A stretch of DNA of 64,000 bases from contig NZ_AP014545.1 in NCBI RefSeq assembly GCF_016592435.1, forward strand, positions 2,736,693 through 2,800,692. Direction: 5' to 3'. How positions within the stretch are numbered: position 1 is the stretch's first letter; the number at the start of each line of letters is the position of its first letter. The notes beneath the pieces were generated by a model, which did no database searches, was not told the DNA's origin, and saw only the letters and a list, made by a program, of their open reading frames with translations. This DNA is from Amphritea japonica ATCC BAA-1530 (lineage in GTDB: Bacteria; Pseudomonadota; Gammaproteobacteria; Pseudomonadales; Balneatricaceae). Of the stretch, positions 56,101-64,000 are shown in pieces. Both the position numbers and the translations under genes were made by a program.

Positions 56101-58617
56101 ATGAAGTTGTTGATCGAATCACACCGTCCCCAGCTGTACGCCAGCCTATTAGTACTGCTGCTGATACTGCTTAACACAGGCCTGAACAGCAGCCGTATCT
56201 TTGAACGGCTGGATCTCATGACATATGACCTGATGTATCCCTTTCATGCCGGAGAGATGAGCGACGAGGTTGTCATTGTTGCGGTAGATAACAACAGCAT
56301 TGAACAGCTTGGCCGATGGCCCTGGTCTCGTCGGGAGCACGCTCGATTAGTTGATCGACTGACAGAGATGGACGCAGCAGCCATCGGCATTGATATTCTT
56401 TTTACTGAACCCCAAAGAGATGACCCCGGTGCGGATCAAGCATTCGCCATCGCACTACACCAAAGTAACCGAGTTGTATTAGCTGCCGCACCCGGCATCC
56501 AACAAGACGGAATGATAACCGAGTTACTCCCCTTGCCAGAGCTGGCCATCAACGCTGCAGGTATTGGCCATGTCGATACTGAACTCGATAAAGACGGCCT
56601 TTGTCGTCGTGTATTTCTTTATGGTGGGATCAATGATGCTCATTGGCCAGCCCTGGCGTTAGCAATGCTTCAGACCGCAGGTAAAGACCCTTCTCTTAGC
56701 TTACCGTCCGATTTTCAAGAAAATCACCCGACAGACAGTAACCAATCCGAAAGCTGGGTGAGACAAAAAAGCATGTTCATCCCCTTTGCGGCAAGAGATC
56801 AAAAACCAACCATCATTTCCTGGATTGATCTGGTCAATGGGTCAGTTCCAGGCCAGCTCATCCGTAATAAATATATTTTGGTAGGGGCAACTGCAACAGG
56901 GTTAGGCGACGTTCTAGCTACACCGGCGGCCCAAGACCATGAGCGGATGCCCGGGGTGGAAGTAAATGCACATATTCTCAATGCTCTGATCCAAGGTAAA
57001 GCGATCTATTCACTCACTCGTACACAGCACTTTTTACTCAGTTCAGCATTAATACTAATCAGCAGTGTTGTCATTCTTCTTTTACTGCCTCTGCGGATCA
57101 GCCTGTTGTCCTCTGCCGTCATGATAGGCGCCGCTCTGATTACTACGCTGACGCTACTCAGTTTTTATCAGCTGTGGTTCTCGCCGGTTTCAACAGTCAT
57201 AACTATCGCCGCTATCTGGCCAGTCTGGACCATGTGGCAGCTAAATCTGAATACCAGTTTACGTAAGAAGCTTCTAACGCAGCTTCAGTATCAGGCACAG
57301 CACCACCGCGCAACCGGCATGCCCAACAGTGGGATGCTGGAAGACAGGCTGAACCAGTTGACGCTCAAAAAAGCAGCTAATCAGATCACGGGGCTGATGA
57401 TTATTCATTTTGAGTGGCCAGGATCGGCCAGTACAACATTGGGCAGACCGATAGGTGATCTATTATTACAGTCCATTGGAGAGCGCCTGAGGTCTGAAGT
57501 ATCCGAGAATGATTTCATCGCTCATCTGAATGGTGATGATTTTGCGGTGCTGATAACCCAAACAAACGATAAAGAAAGCATTGAAGACACCGCTGTAGCC
57601 CTGCTAAAGCAACTACAACAACCAATAGAGGTAAATGGAGAGTCTCTTTTGCTGTCCCCACAGATAGGGGTCAGTGTCTGGTCCGGGGATGACAACGAAG
57701 ATAATCAGTTACTTCGAAATGCTTATACCGCAATGTTTAAATCCCGAATAGATGATAGCGAGCATCTCTGCATTTACTCCGCCGATATTGGTCAACAGCT
57801 CAAAATTCGCTCGCAACTGGAACAAGCACTGATACACGCGCTCGAACGAGACGAATTTGAGATCTATTATCAGCCGCAAATTCTGGCAAATAGCGGCCAA
57901 ATCATCGGCACTGAAGCATTATTACGCTGGAACAACCCTCAGCTGGGTTCGGTTTCTCCTGAAGAATTCATCCCCGTGGCAGAGCATGTCGGCTTAATCC
58001 GCCCGATCGGGGAGTGGGTAATGAACAATGCCTGTAAGCAACTCAAAGCCTGGCAAGATGAAGGGTTGCCTCCATTACGACTGGCCGTGAATGTATCACC
58101 CCTCCAGTTTATCGACCCTGATCTGGGGAACGCTGTTAAACGAATCATTCAGAAGACCGGGATAAAGCCGGAAGATCTTGAGCTTGAAATAACCGAAGGC
58201 TCTCTCATGTGGGATATGGAAACTGCGATTAAAATGATGAATCAGATCAAACAGCAGGGAATCATTTTAGCCATTGATGATTTCGGAACCGGCTATTCAT
58301 CATTGAGTAATCTTAGACACTTCCCGCTGGATCGTCTGAAAATTGATAAGTCTTTTACCCAGGAAATAGGAACCAGTAGCGGCTCTACAGAGATAACCCT
58401 CACAATTCTTACCATTGGAAAGCGTTTGGGTATGAGTGTTATCGCCGAAGGAATAGAAACCCAGGAGCAGGCTACTTTCCTGCGCAATAACGGGTGTGAC
58501 GAATTTCAGGGATTTATGTACAGTCATCCACTGCCCGCCGACAAAATGACCCAGCTGTTACGAGACGGTGCGACGATTGGAATTAACCTGAAATCAGCTG
58601 AGTGTGAATCCGTTTAA
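56101..58617 (+). CDS. CHASE2-GGDEF-EAL cyclic-di-GMP phosphodiesterase
   Basis: 838-residue membrane sensor. N-terminal helix, periplasmic CHASE2 domain (VVIVAVDNNSIEQLGRWPWSR, IGIDILFTEPQ), three helices at about 310-385, a GGDEF domain whose motif is degenerate (NGDDF near 478), then EAL with EALLRW, EITEGSLM, AIDDFGTGYSS and IAEGIETQEQ intact. It should hydrolyse cyclic-di-GMP and not make it. A longer frame starts inside the FecR gene; the ATG at 56101 is chosen. The stop overlaps the convergent LysR gene by four bases. Confidence 0.9.
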   Translation: MKLLIESHRPQLYASLLVLLLILLNTGLNSSRIFERLDLMTYDLMYPFHAGEMSDEVVIVAVDNNSIEQLGRWPWSRREHARLVDRLTEMDAAAIGIDILFTEPQRDDPGADQAFAIALHQSNRVVLAAAPGIQQDGMITELLPLPELAINAAGIGHVDTELDKDGLCRRVFLYGGINDAHWPALALAMLQTAGKDPSLSLPSDFQENHPTDSNQSESWVRQKSMFIPFAARDQKPTIISWIDLVNGSVPGQLIRNKYILVGATATGLGDVLATPAAQDHERMPGVEVNAHILNALIQGKAIYSLTRTQHFLLSSALILISSVVILLLLPLRISLLSSAVMIGAALITTLTLLSFYQLWFSPVSTVITIAAIWPVWTMWQLNLNTSLRKKLLTQLQYQAQHHRATGMPNSGMLEDRLNQLTLKKAANQITGLMIIHFEWPGSASTTLGRPIGDLLLQSIGERLRSEVSENDFIAHLNGDDFAVLITQTNDKESIEDTAVALLKQLQQPIEVNGESLLLSPQIGVSVWSGDDNEDNQLLRNAYTAMFKSRIDDSEHLCIYSADIGQQLKIRSQLEQALIHALERDEFEIYYQPQILANSGQIIGTEALLRWNNPQLGSVSPEEFIPVAEHVGLIRPIGEWVMNNACKQLKAWQDEGLPPLRLAVNVSPLQFIDPDLGNAVKRIIQKTGIKPEDLELEITEGSLMWDMETAIKMMNQIKQQGIILAIDDFGTGYSSLSNLRHFPLDRLKIDKSFTQEIGTSSGSTEITLTILTIGKRLGMSVIAEGIETQEQATFLRNNGCDEFQGFMYSHPLPADKMTQLLRDGATIGINLKSAECESV

Positions 58618-59513
58618 TTATCAGACGATAAAGTCAGATCCAGATGCGAAAGCTCTTCGAGTAACCAGCTACCAGCACTACCGAGGGGACGGTTCTCCGC
58701 CCATACCACATCTACCCCCTGTAATGACGCTACTTTCTGGTAATCCCGCTGCAAAATTAGCAACTCCCCCGTCCGTAACTTTGCCTGCACTACATTACGG
58801 TGTAAAAACGCCCAACCTAAGCCACTACAGAGTAGTTCAAGAATAATATACGGGCTTTCAGAGAACCAGACACTCGGACTGAACGTCAGGCGCTCATGAC
58901 TCTGATCGTGCAGATCCAGACTTCTTAATACTAATTGCCGATGGCCTCGCAGGTTGGCATGACTGACCGGTTGTTTTGCGACCATCGGATGATCATGCCG
59001 GCAAACTGCTACCAGCTCTGAATAGCCGATTCCTCTAAAGCCAAACCCTTGTGGATATGCCTCTCGCTCTAACATTAAACCAATGTCTGCCCGATTTGTA
59101 CGAATCAGCTCGGCAACATCACTGCCACCAGGATCGAGTAACTCTAGTTGAATGTGGGGAAACCGTTGCTCGAACCGATGCAGAATATCCAGCAACTGAG
59201 GGTTAGAAACACTCTGTTCAACAGCCAGACAAAGCTTAATCTCACCGCTCTGCCCTAAGGCGTGTGCATGCACTCGGAACTCACGCTGGCTGTGTCGAAC
59301 TGTCCGGGCATATTCAAGCAGAGCTTCCCCGCTTTCTGTGAGCACCGGGTTACGATGACTTCGATCAAACAGCACAACATTGCTATCTAACTCTAAATTG
59401 CTGATTGCAGTACTGACGGCTGACTGGGCTTTACCCAACCGTCGGGCAGCGGCAGAAAATGACCCGGTCTCAGCCGCCAGAATAAAGGCTTCCAGTTGAT
59501 CGATTACCGCCAT
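58614..59513 (-). CDS. LysR-family regulator of the adjacent PACE pump
   Basis: 299-residue regulator with N-terminal winged helix (LEAFILAAETGSFSAAARRLGKAQSAVSTAISNLE) and a periplasmic-binding-like effector domain. The ATG at 59513 is preferred to a GTG at 59528. It is divergent from the PACE gene with 118 bp between, which by the usual rule for LysR proteins makes that pump its likely target. Confidence 0.9.
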   Translation of the reverse strand: MAVIDQLEAFILAAETGSFSAAARRLGKAQSAVSTAISNLELDSNVVLFDRSHRNPVLTESGEALLEYARTVRHSQREFRVHAHALGQSGEIKLCLAVEQSVSNPQLLDILHRFEQRFPHIQLELLDPGGSDVAELIRTNRADIGLMLEREAYPQGFGFRGIGYSELVAVCRHDHPMVAKQPVSHANLRGHRQLVLRSLDLHDQSHERLTFSPSVWFSESPYIILELLCSGLGWAFLHRNVVQAKLRTGELLILQRDYQKVASLQGVDVVWAENRPLGSAGSWLLEELSHLDLTLSSDN

Positions 59514-59540
59514 GTACCACCCTTCCACCTATCTGATTTT

Positions 59541-59553
59541 TAGATATTATCTA
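59541..59553. promoter_or_regulatory. Palindrome in the LysR/PACE intergenic region
   Basis: TAGATATTATCTA is a 13-bp perfect-arm palindrome centred between the divergent genes, surrounded by further ATCTA repeats. Probable LysR-type operator. Confidence 0.5.
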
Positions 59554-59631
59554 ACTTTTATCTATCTATTTAAAGACTAGAATACTTCCATCTAATCATC
59601 TGCAACCCTATATCTACCGTCAGGAGCCATC

Positions 59632-60123
59632 ATGAATCAGGCCATTATCACTCGTACACCGCTAGACCGGCTCCGCCATACCCTCATGTTTGAAGCGCTA
59701 TTACTAACATTACTGGCACCCATGATGTCGCTTATGTTGAATCGGGATATTGTTGATGTGGGAATGCTGGCTATCGTTCTCAGCCTTAAAGCGATGCTGA
59801 TCAATCCAGTTTTCAACTATGGATTTGATCGTTATGACGTGAAGCGGGGAAAGATTCCAACCGAACGGAAATTAGCCGGAAGAATACTGCATGCGATTGG
59901 ATTCGAAGTAACACTGACAGCCACATCGCTGCCATTGATTATCTGGTGGCTTAATGTGACCTTTTTACAGGCACTCATGGTAGACATTGTGATGGTGTTC
60001 GCCGTTATGACTTACACGCTATTATTCAATATTGGATATGACCGGGTGTTTCCTGTTATCCAACATACACGCCCCTTAACAGATCAGATATCCGATAAGC
60101 CTTGTCAGGCGGAGGGCTTATAA
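59632..60123 (+). CDS. PACE-family efflux transporter (AceI-like)
   Basis: 163-residue inner-membrane pump with four helices arranged as two bacterial transmembrane pairs. The N-terminal half has RLRHTLMFEALLLTLLAPMM with the conserved membrane Glu, and the second half GRILHAIGFEVTLTATSLPLIIWW; NPVFNYGFDRY and LLFNIGYDRVFP are the paired family signatures. Family members export chlorhexidine and short diamines. Divergent LysR gene upstream. Confidence 0.9.
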   Translation: MNQAIITRTPLDRLRHTLMFEALLLTLLAPMMSLMLNRDIVDVGMLAIVLSLKAMLINPVFNYGFDRYDVKRGKIPTERKLAGRILHAIGFEVTLTATSLPLIIWWLNVTFLQALMVDIVMVFAVMTYTLLFNIGYDRVFPVIQHTRPLTDQISDKPCQAEGL

Positions 60124-60193
60124 CTCCCCCATACCAGGGCCTCTGATCGTGTGAGACGGCAGCGGGCAACACCCGCTCTGGCAATGGTTGAAC

Positions 60194-60721
60194 CTACGTC
60201 GCCAGTGGGCCTGAATCAACATCCGCTGACAGTCCAGACTCAACGGCCGGGACACCCTCAGACTCTGCATCCGTTACATCAGCCGTGGTAGCTCCCACTA
60301 CAGTGTCAACGGTTGGAATGGTTGCGAGTGCCTCTGCCGCCAAAGGAGCCTCTACATACTCAAGATCGTTGCGGGTCCACCAGTACCTGAAACCGTTATC
60401 CACCATCCACTGACCTATACGATCCAGCGTTGACCACTCACGACAGTCACCTCTGGCACTGTTTAATCGTAACGGTAATCCATCCACATAAACTAATGCA
60501 GCCCAGGCATAAGGATGTTTATCAGGATCGCCAAAACCTCCGCCCTGCTTGTTTCTAAAGATACGATAAGCGACAGCATAATCACCCAGGCGCCCCTGCT
60601 CACGGCAGATTGGGAGCTCTGCCTGTGTCACACTTCCGGCAATTTCCAGATAGACTTCTAAACTCTCATTAGTAAACATCATGATCCATGGTGTTGCTTT
60701 TTGAAAAATACGGACATACAT
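60194..60721 (-). CDS. Hypothetical protein with acidic low-complexity tail
   Basis: 175-residue soluble protein of unknown family. Residues about 20-125 look globular (aromatic-rich, YRIFRNKQGGG and DRIGQWMVDNGFRYWW). The last 50 residues are an Ala/Val/Thr/Asp/Glu tail. No signal peptide. No good ribosome site at the first ATG; paired ATGs at 60682 and 60679 are alternatives. Divergent from the amidase gene. Confidence 0.6.
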   Translation of the reverse strand: MYVRIFQKATPWIMMFTNESLEVYLEIAGSVTQAELPICREQGRLGDYAVAYRIFRNKQGGGFGDPDKHPYAWAALVYVDGLPLRLNSARGDCREWSTLDRIGQWMVDNGFRYWWTRNDLEYVEAPLAAEALATIPTVDTVVGATTADVTDAESEGVPAVESGLSADVDSGPLAT

Positions 60722-60838
60722 TATGGGTCATGATGTAAGGTTCTACAACAAATTAGATTCGACAACATTGATATAGAACAGCTCGAAACAGGGTCGAATC
60801 ACAGAACCTTAAACACCCAAAATAATGAAGGAAGTCAG

Positions 60839-62350
60839 ATGGATTCAGGTAATAAAACAGCAATTGAACTACTCGAAGACCTTCGCGCTCACCGTATGAC
60901 GGCCATTGAGCTGCTTGAGCAAACGATTCAACGAGCAGAGTATGTCGCTGAAACCTATAATCCATTTTCTGTAAAACTATACGATCGTGCACGTGAGGCC
61001 GCCGCTAAAGCTGATGAACTGTTAGCCCAGGGTCTGGGCGGACCTCTGTGCGGTTTACCGATCACTATAAAGGAATCACAGTGGCTTGCAGGCGTTCCCG
61101 TGACGAGTGCCTCACGCACCGAAAAAGACGTTATCCCCCAGGAAACCAGCGCAGCAGTTCAACGTCTGGAAGAAGCCGGGGCGGTTATCTTTGCAAAAAC
61201 CACCTGCCCGGAATACTGTCTCACAGGAACAACATCATCAGAACTTTTTGGCACAACAACCAACCCCTGGAATAGAGAGCGTACCTGTGGTGGTTCATCC
61301 GGCGGTGCTGGCACTGCTGTAGCAGCAGGTGCCGGCACTTTATCTCTGGGAGGTGACGGTGGCGGTTCAATCCGCATCCCTGCCGCTTTTTGCGGTATTG
61401 TCGGTTTTAAACCTTCCTATAAAGCGGTGCCGAGAGAACCTTGCAACCCATCCTGGAGCACCATTGTCTCCTATGGCCCTATGGCCAGGACGGTGGCTGA
61501 TGCCCGATTGATGTATTCAGTCATAGCTGCAAATAACGATGAACACGCCTATATTGATTCCCTGAATGCCCACACGCTTCAACCCTTGTCACTGGCCGGC
61601 CAGAAAGTGATTATCTCTGAAGACCTAGGCCATGCACCTATTGACGATGATGTGCGAATGACCTTTCGCTGGGTTGTCGCTCAGCTAAAAGAAGCGGGCG
61701 CTGAAGTCGTATACGACAATCCGCACCTGCCCTCTTCCGTTATCGCCTGGGCAACCTCAGCCATGTACGATACCTGGAGCTTTCAAAAAGATAAGGATCA
61801 GCCCCTTAAAGGACTGGAACAAGGCACTCTGGATTCTATGACCTTTGGTGCCAGTATTACCGAAGAAGAATTTGATGCGGCTGAAGATCACCGGGAAGCA
61901 ATTCATACAGCTTACCAGGCGATGTTCGAACGCAATAACTGTACAACTTTTATTACGCCTACTCTAGGCGTTGAAGCGTTCAAACACTCCCTTCGCCACC
62001 CTAAATATGTAGGTTCCACCCGCATTACCTACCCCTGGCTCGACTGGGCAACCTTTATGTACGATGCCAATCTGACAGGTATGCCAGCTTGTGCCATGCC
62101 GATGGGGTTAGGTGATGAAGGTCTGCCGCTATCAATTCAGATTCAAGGCCCCCGGGGGACGGATGCCTCTGTCCTTAATATTGCCGAGCAATTAGAAAAA
62201 GTCATTGGGTGGGACAACTCACCGAAAGATTCTGCGGCTGAACCTAAAGCAGACAGCAACCCGGACGAAGATGACAGCAAAGGCATCATCAATCAGATGA
62301 AACGCGCCCGCGCTCGATTGGCACAGCTTCGGGGGACGGTATCTAAGTGA
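60839..62350 (+). CDS. Amidase-signature family hydrolase
   Basis: 503-residue amidase. The Ser-cisSer-Lys triad is visible: Lys78 in TIKES, cis-Ser in GGSSGG (153-154), nucleophile Ser177 in GGDGGGSIR. A polar C-terminal extension of about 45 residues beyond the core is rich in Asp/Glu/Lys then Arg. Substrate unknown. AAGGAAG lies before the ATG. Its TGA overlaps the GTG start of the next gene, so the two are translated together. Confidence 0.88.
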   Translation: MDSGNKTAIELLEDLRAHRMTAIELLEQTIQRAEYVAETYNPFSVKLYDRAREAAAKADELLAQGLGGPLCGLPITIKESQWLAGVPVTSASRTEKDVIPQETSAAVQRLEEAGAVIFAKTTCPEYCLTGTTSSELFGTTTNPWNRERTCGGSSGGAGTAVAAGAGTLSLGGDGGGSIRIPAAFCGIVGFKPSYKAVPREPCNPSWSTIVSYGPMARTVADARLMYSVIAANNDEHAYIDSLNAHTLQPLSLAGQKVIISEDLGHAPIDDDVRMTFRWVVAQLKEAGAEVVYDNPHLPSSVIAWATSAMYDTWSFQKDKDQPLKGLEQGTLDSMTFGASITEEEFDAAEDHREAIHTAYQAMFERNNCTTFITPTLGVEAFKHSLRHPKYVGSTRITYPWLDWATFMYDANLTGMPACAMPMGLGDEGLPLSIQIQGPRGTDASVLNIAEQLEKVIGWDNSPKDSAAEPKADSNPDEDDSKGIINQMKRARARLAQLRGTVSK

Positions 62351-63318
62351 AAAATTTGCAGTTTGACGTCATCAGTGAACTTTCACCCGGTGAGAAGTTC
62401 AGCGAACTTTTTAGTAAAAGCTGGCCAGCCTACCGGGCCTGGTATCTGGATGAAGGAGAGGAAGCACGCCCCAGCTATCTGGAGTGCATCAATGCACTCA
62501 AACAACACATGCCTGAATTGGTCCCCTTGTATAAAAAGCTGACGACACTGTTAGATTGCGATGATTTACAAGCTCGCTTTCTCAGTTTGTACTGTCCTCC
62601 GACCTTCTATTCTGCTTGTTCACAACTGATCTATAAGAAAGAGCAGACAGCCCTGATCCGCAACTATGATTTTCCTGCGTTTCTCTGTGAAGGCACCATT
62701 ATGCAGAGCCAATGGCTGGATAAAAAAGTCATCGCGACGGCAGATTGTATCTGGGGGGCGCTCGACGGTATCAACGATGCAGGTCTGAGTATCTCTATTA
62801 ACTATGGCGGTCGCCTGGTGGAAGGAAAAGGATTTGGGATCACCATCGTGGTTCGCTATGTACTGGAAACCTGCAGTAATGTAGAAGAAGCAATAGAGGT
62901 TTTCAGACGCGTTCCCGTGCACCTGGATTACAACATCGCACTGGTTGATAAGACAGGTAATCATTCTACCGTTTTTATCGCACCGGACCGGGATATCTGT
63001 GTCAGTCATGCAACCACCTCAACCAATCATCAGGGATCGGTAGAGCCAGGGAAACCTGTGTTTCTTGAGGACTCTGTTACCCGCCTGGATGCGCTCAATA
63101 AGCTTGCTGCACAACAGGAAACGACCTTACAGGACAGCGCTGCTCAATTTCTCTACAGCCCCCTGTATCGGCAGCATGACATTCACTCATCAGGCACGCT
63201 GTATACCGTTGTATATCTGCCTGCAGAGGGACAGGTCAGCTATCTCTGGCCACATCAAAGCCTCAACCTGAGCTTCGACCTGTTCCCTGAACAGACACTG
63301 GATATTCACTATGTATAA
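62347..63318 (+). CDS. C45-type Ntn hydrolase/acyltransferase-like protein
   Basis: 323-residue protein resembling the acyl-CoA:6-aminopenicillanate acyltransferase (peptidase C45) family. Candidate nucleophile Cys91 in YSACSQL is followed by LIRNYDF (Arg105, Asn106, Asp108), the usual Ntn arrangement, then GINDAGLSISIN. The family forms or cleaves linear amide bonds, often after self-cleavage before Cys. GTG start, overlapping the amidase stop. Exact reaction unknown. Confidence 0.7.
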   Translation: MKNLQFDVISELSPGEKFSELFSKSWPAYRAWYLDEGEEARPSYLECINALKQHMPELVPLYKKLTTLLDCDDLQARFLSLYCPPTFYSACSQLIYKKEQTALIRNYDFPAFLCEGTIMQSQWLDKKVIATADCIWGALDGINDAGLSISINYGGRLVEGKGFGITIVVRYVLETCSNVEEAIEVFRRVPVHLDYNIALVDKTGNHSTVFIAPDRDICVSHATTSTNHQGSVEPGKPVFLEDSVTRLDALNKLAAQQETTLQDSAAQFLYSPLYRQHDIHSSGTLYTVVYLPAEGQVSYLWPHQSLNLSFDLFPEQTLDIHYV

Positions 63319-63495
63319 CCAAGCAGCCATAGACCGGGGTGTATTAAAAAGCGCATGACTATCCTGACAAATAGATTCACCTCAATCTTATGCAAGATTC
63401 GCAGCATCATTTTCCCGCAAACACCGAAGAGTGTTAGTGAGATAAAACCAACAGACTCAACCTTATCTAACGATAATAATATAAAGGACGCTACT

Positions 63496-64000
63496 ATGAG
63501 CACACCTGATACTCTTCGAAGCCTATCTGACATCTATCGATTCTTTCGAAACAATACGACACCTATCTACTTCGTTTCACCGACCGCCTATAACATTCTG
63601 GGATTGGGACAGTGGATTCAGGGCTTCAAATATATCTCTCACTTCGACTCTTTCGATGGAGGCCACTTCCGGGTGACCAATCCAACACAGAATACCGAGC
63701 GAGAGTTTCAGTCAATGGAAGATATGGCCAACTATCTGTTGAGCCACAAAGAGTCCGTAGAACTTTTCGAAAAATCGGGCGGTAAGGGTAAGATTCTGAC
63801 CGTTATGTTTGATGAGAAAACAGAAGAGATCGCTAAAAGTTTAGGCATGGAAATAGCTCTGCCGCCTGCAAGCTTGCGAACCCGCCTGGATTCAAAAATT
63901 GTCACCACCCAACTCGCGAATGAAGCCGGTGTTCCGAGTGCTCCCAATATCGTTGATGTCGAAGCCTCCAGCTACGCAGAACTACAAGCGTTAGCGGATG
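63496..64000 (+). CDS. ATP-grasp-like carboxylate-amine ligase (5' part)
   Basis: First 168 residues of a protein cut by the right edge. After an N-terminal pre-ATP-grasp region comes SKIVTTQLANEAGVPSAPN, the typical entry into an ATP-grasp fold as in biotin carboxylase or D-Ala ligase relatives. AAAGGACG lies 7 nt before the ATG. It starts about 177 bp after the C45 gene on the same strand, so it probably belongs to the same cluster and may form an amide or peptide bond that its neighbours process. The identity rests on a partial sequence. Confidence 0.55.
   Translation, partial: MSTPDTLRSLSDIYRFFRNNTTPIYFVSPTAYNILGLGQWIQGFKYISHFDSFDGGHFRVTNPTQNTEREFQSMEDMANYLLSHKESVELFEKSGGKGKILTVMFDEKTEEIAKSLGMEIALPPASLRTRLDSKIVTTQLANEAGVPSAPNIVDVEASSYAELQALAD

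Overview
The window reads as chromosome of a free-living, facultatively anaerobic Gammaproteobacterium, probably a marine Oceanospirillales-type relative of Neptunomonas, Marinobacterium or Pseudomonas. This placement is inferred from gene content (periplasmic quinohemoprotein amine dehydrogenase, respiratory nitrate reductase with NarXL, several cyclic-di-GMP proteins, a PACE efflux pump) and from moderate GC. No rRNA, tRNA, phage, IS element or CRISPR array was recognised.

Region 1 (1-19 kb) is an amine-oxidation module. On the minus strand lies a complete qhpA-D-C-B-F-E order, plus a qhpG cut by the left edge. It encodes quinohemoprotein amine dehydrogenase and the machinery that crosslinks, hydroxylates, exports and trims its small CTQ-bearing gamma subunit. 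A minus-strand terminator separates the structural genes from the maturation genes. Divergent to it are an OmpR-type response regulator and a giant 2129-residue hybrid kinase. Beyond these come an aldehyde dehydrogenase and an outer-membrane barrel protein. A 60-bp element upstream of qhpA recurs without gaps upstream of the barrel gene. This ties uptake, amine oxidation and aldehyde oxidation into one probable regulon.

Region 2 (19-24 kb) holds ordinary genes: a D-Ala-D-Ala dipeptidase, a cold-shock protein, a PAS-PAS-GGDEF cyclase, a small orphan protein and a DEAD-box helicase.

Region 3 (24.4-51 kb) is a nitrate-respiration and anaerobiosis island: two NarK transporters, NarXL, a third nitrate-type MFS carrier followed by a PP2C phosphatase/protein kinase fusion, an anaerobic ribonucleotide reductase whose glycyl-radical segment is a separate 49-residue gene, a CBS protein, then mobA, moeA, moaB, a cysteine-poor Crp/Fnr regulator, moaA, carbonic anhydrase, a parvulin and narIJHG. 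FNR-type TTGAY-N4-ATCAA boxes lie upstream of narK1, the third carrier, nrdD and narG. NarL-type heptamers accompany three of them.

Region 4 (51-64 kb) is accessory: a cupin, a tandem array of about 115-bp repeats, a degenerate metallo-beta-lactamase-fold protein, an IclR regulator, a LysM-FecR protein next to a CHASE2-GGDEF-EAL protein, a divergent LysR/PACE pair, an orphan protein, and an amidase / C45-type Ntn hydrolase / ATP-grasp cluster cut by the right edge.

Two intergenic stretches (about 15.5 and 30.4 kb) share conserved 5' and 3' boxes ending in a minus-strand terminator. They look like two copies of an unassigned small RNA family.
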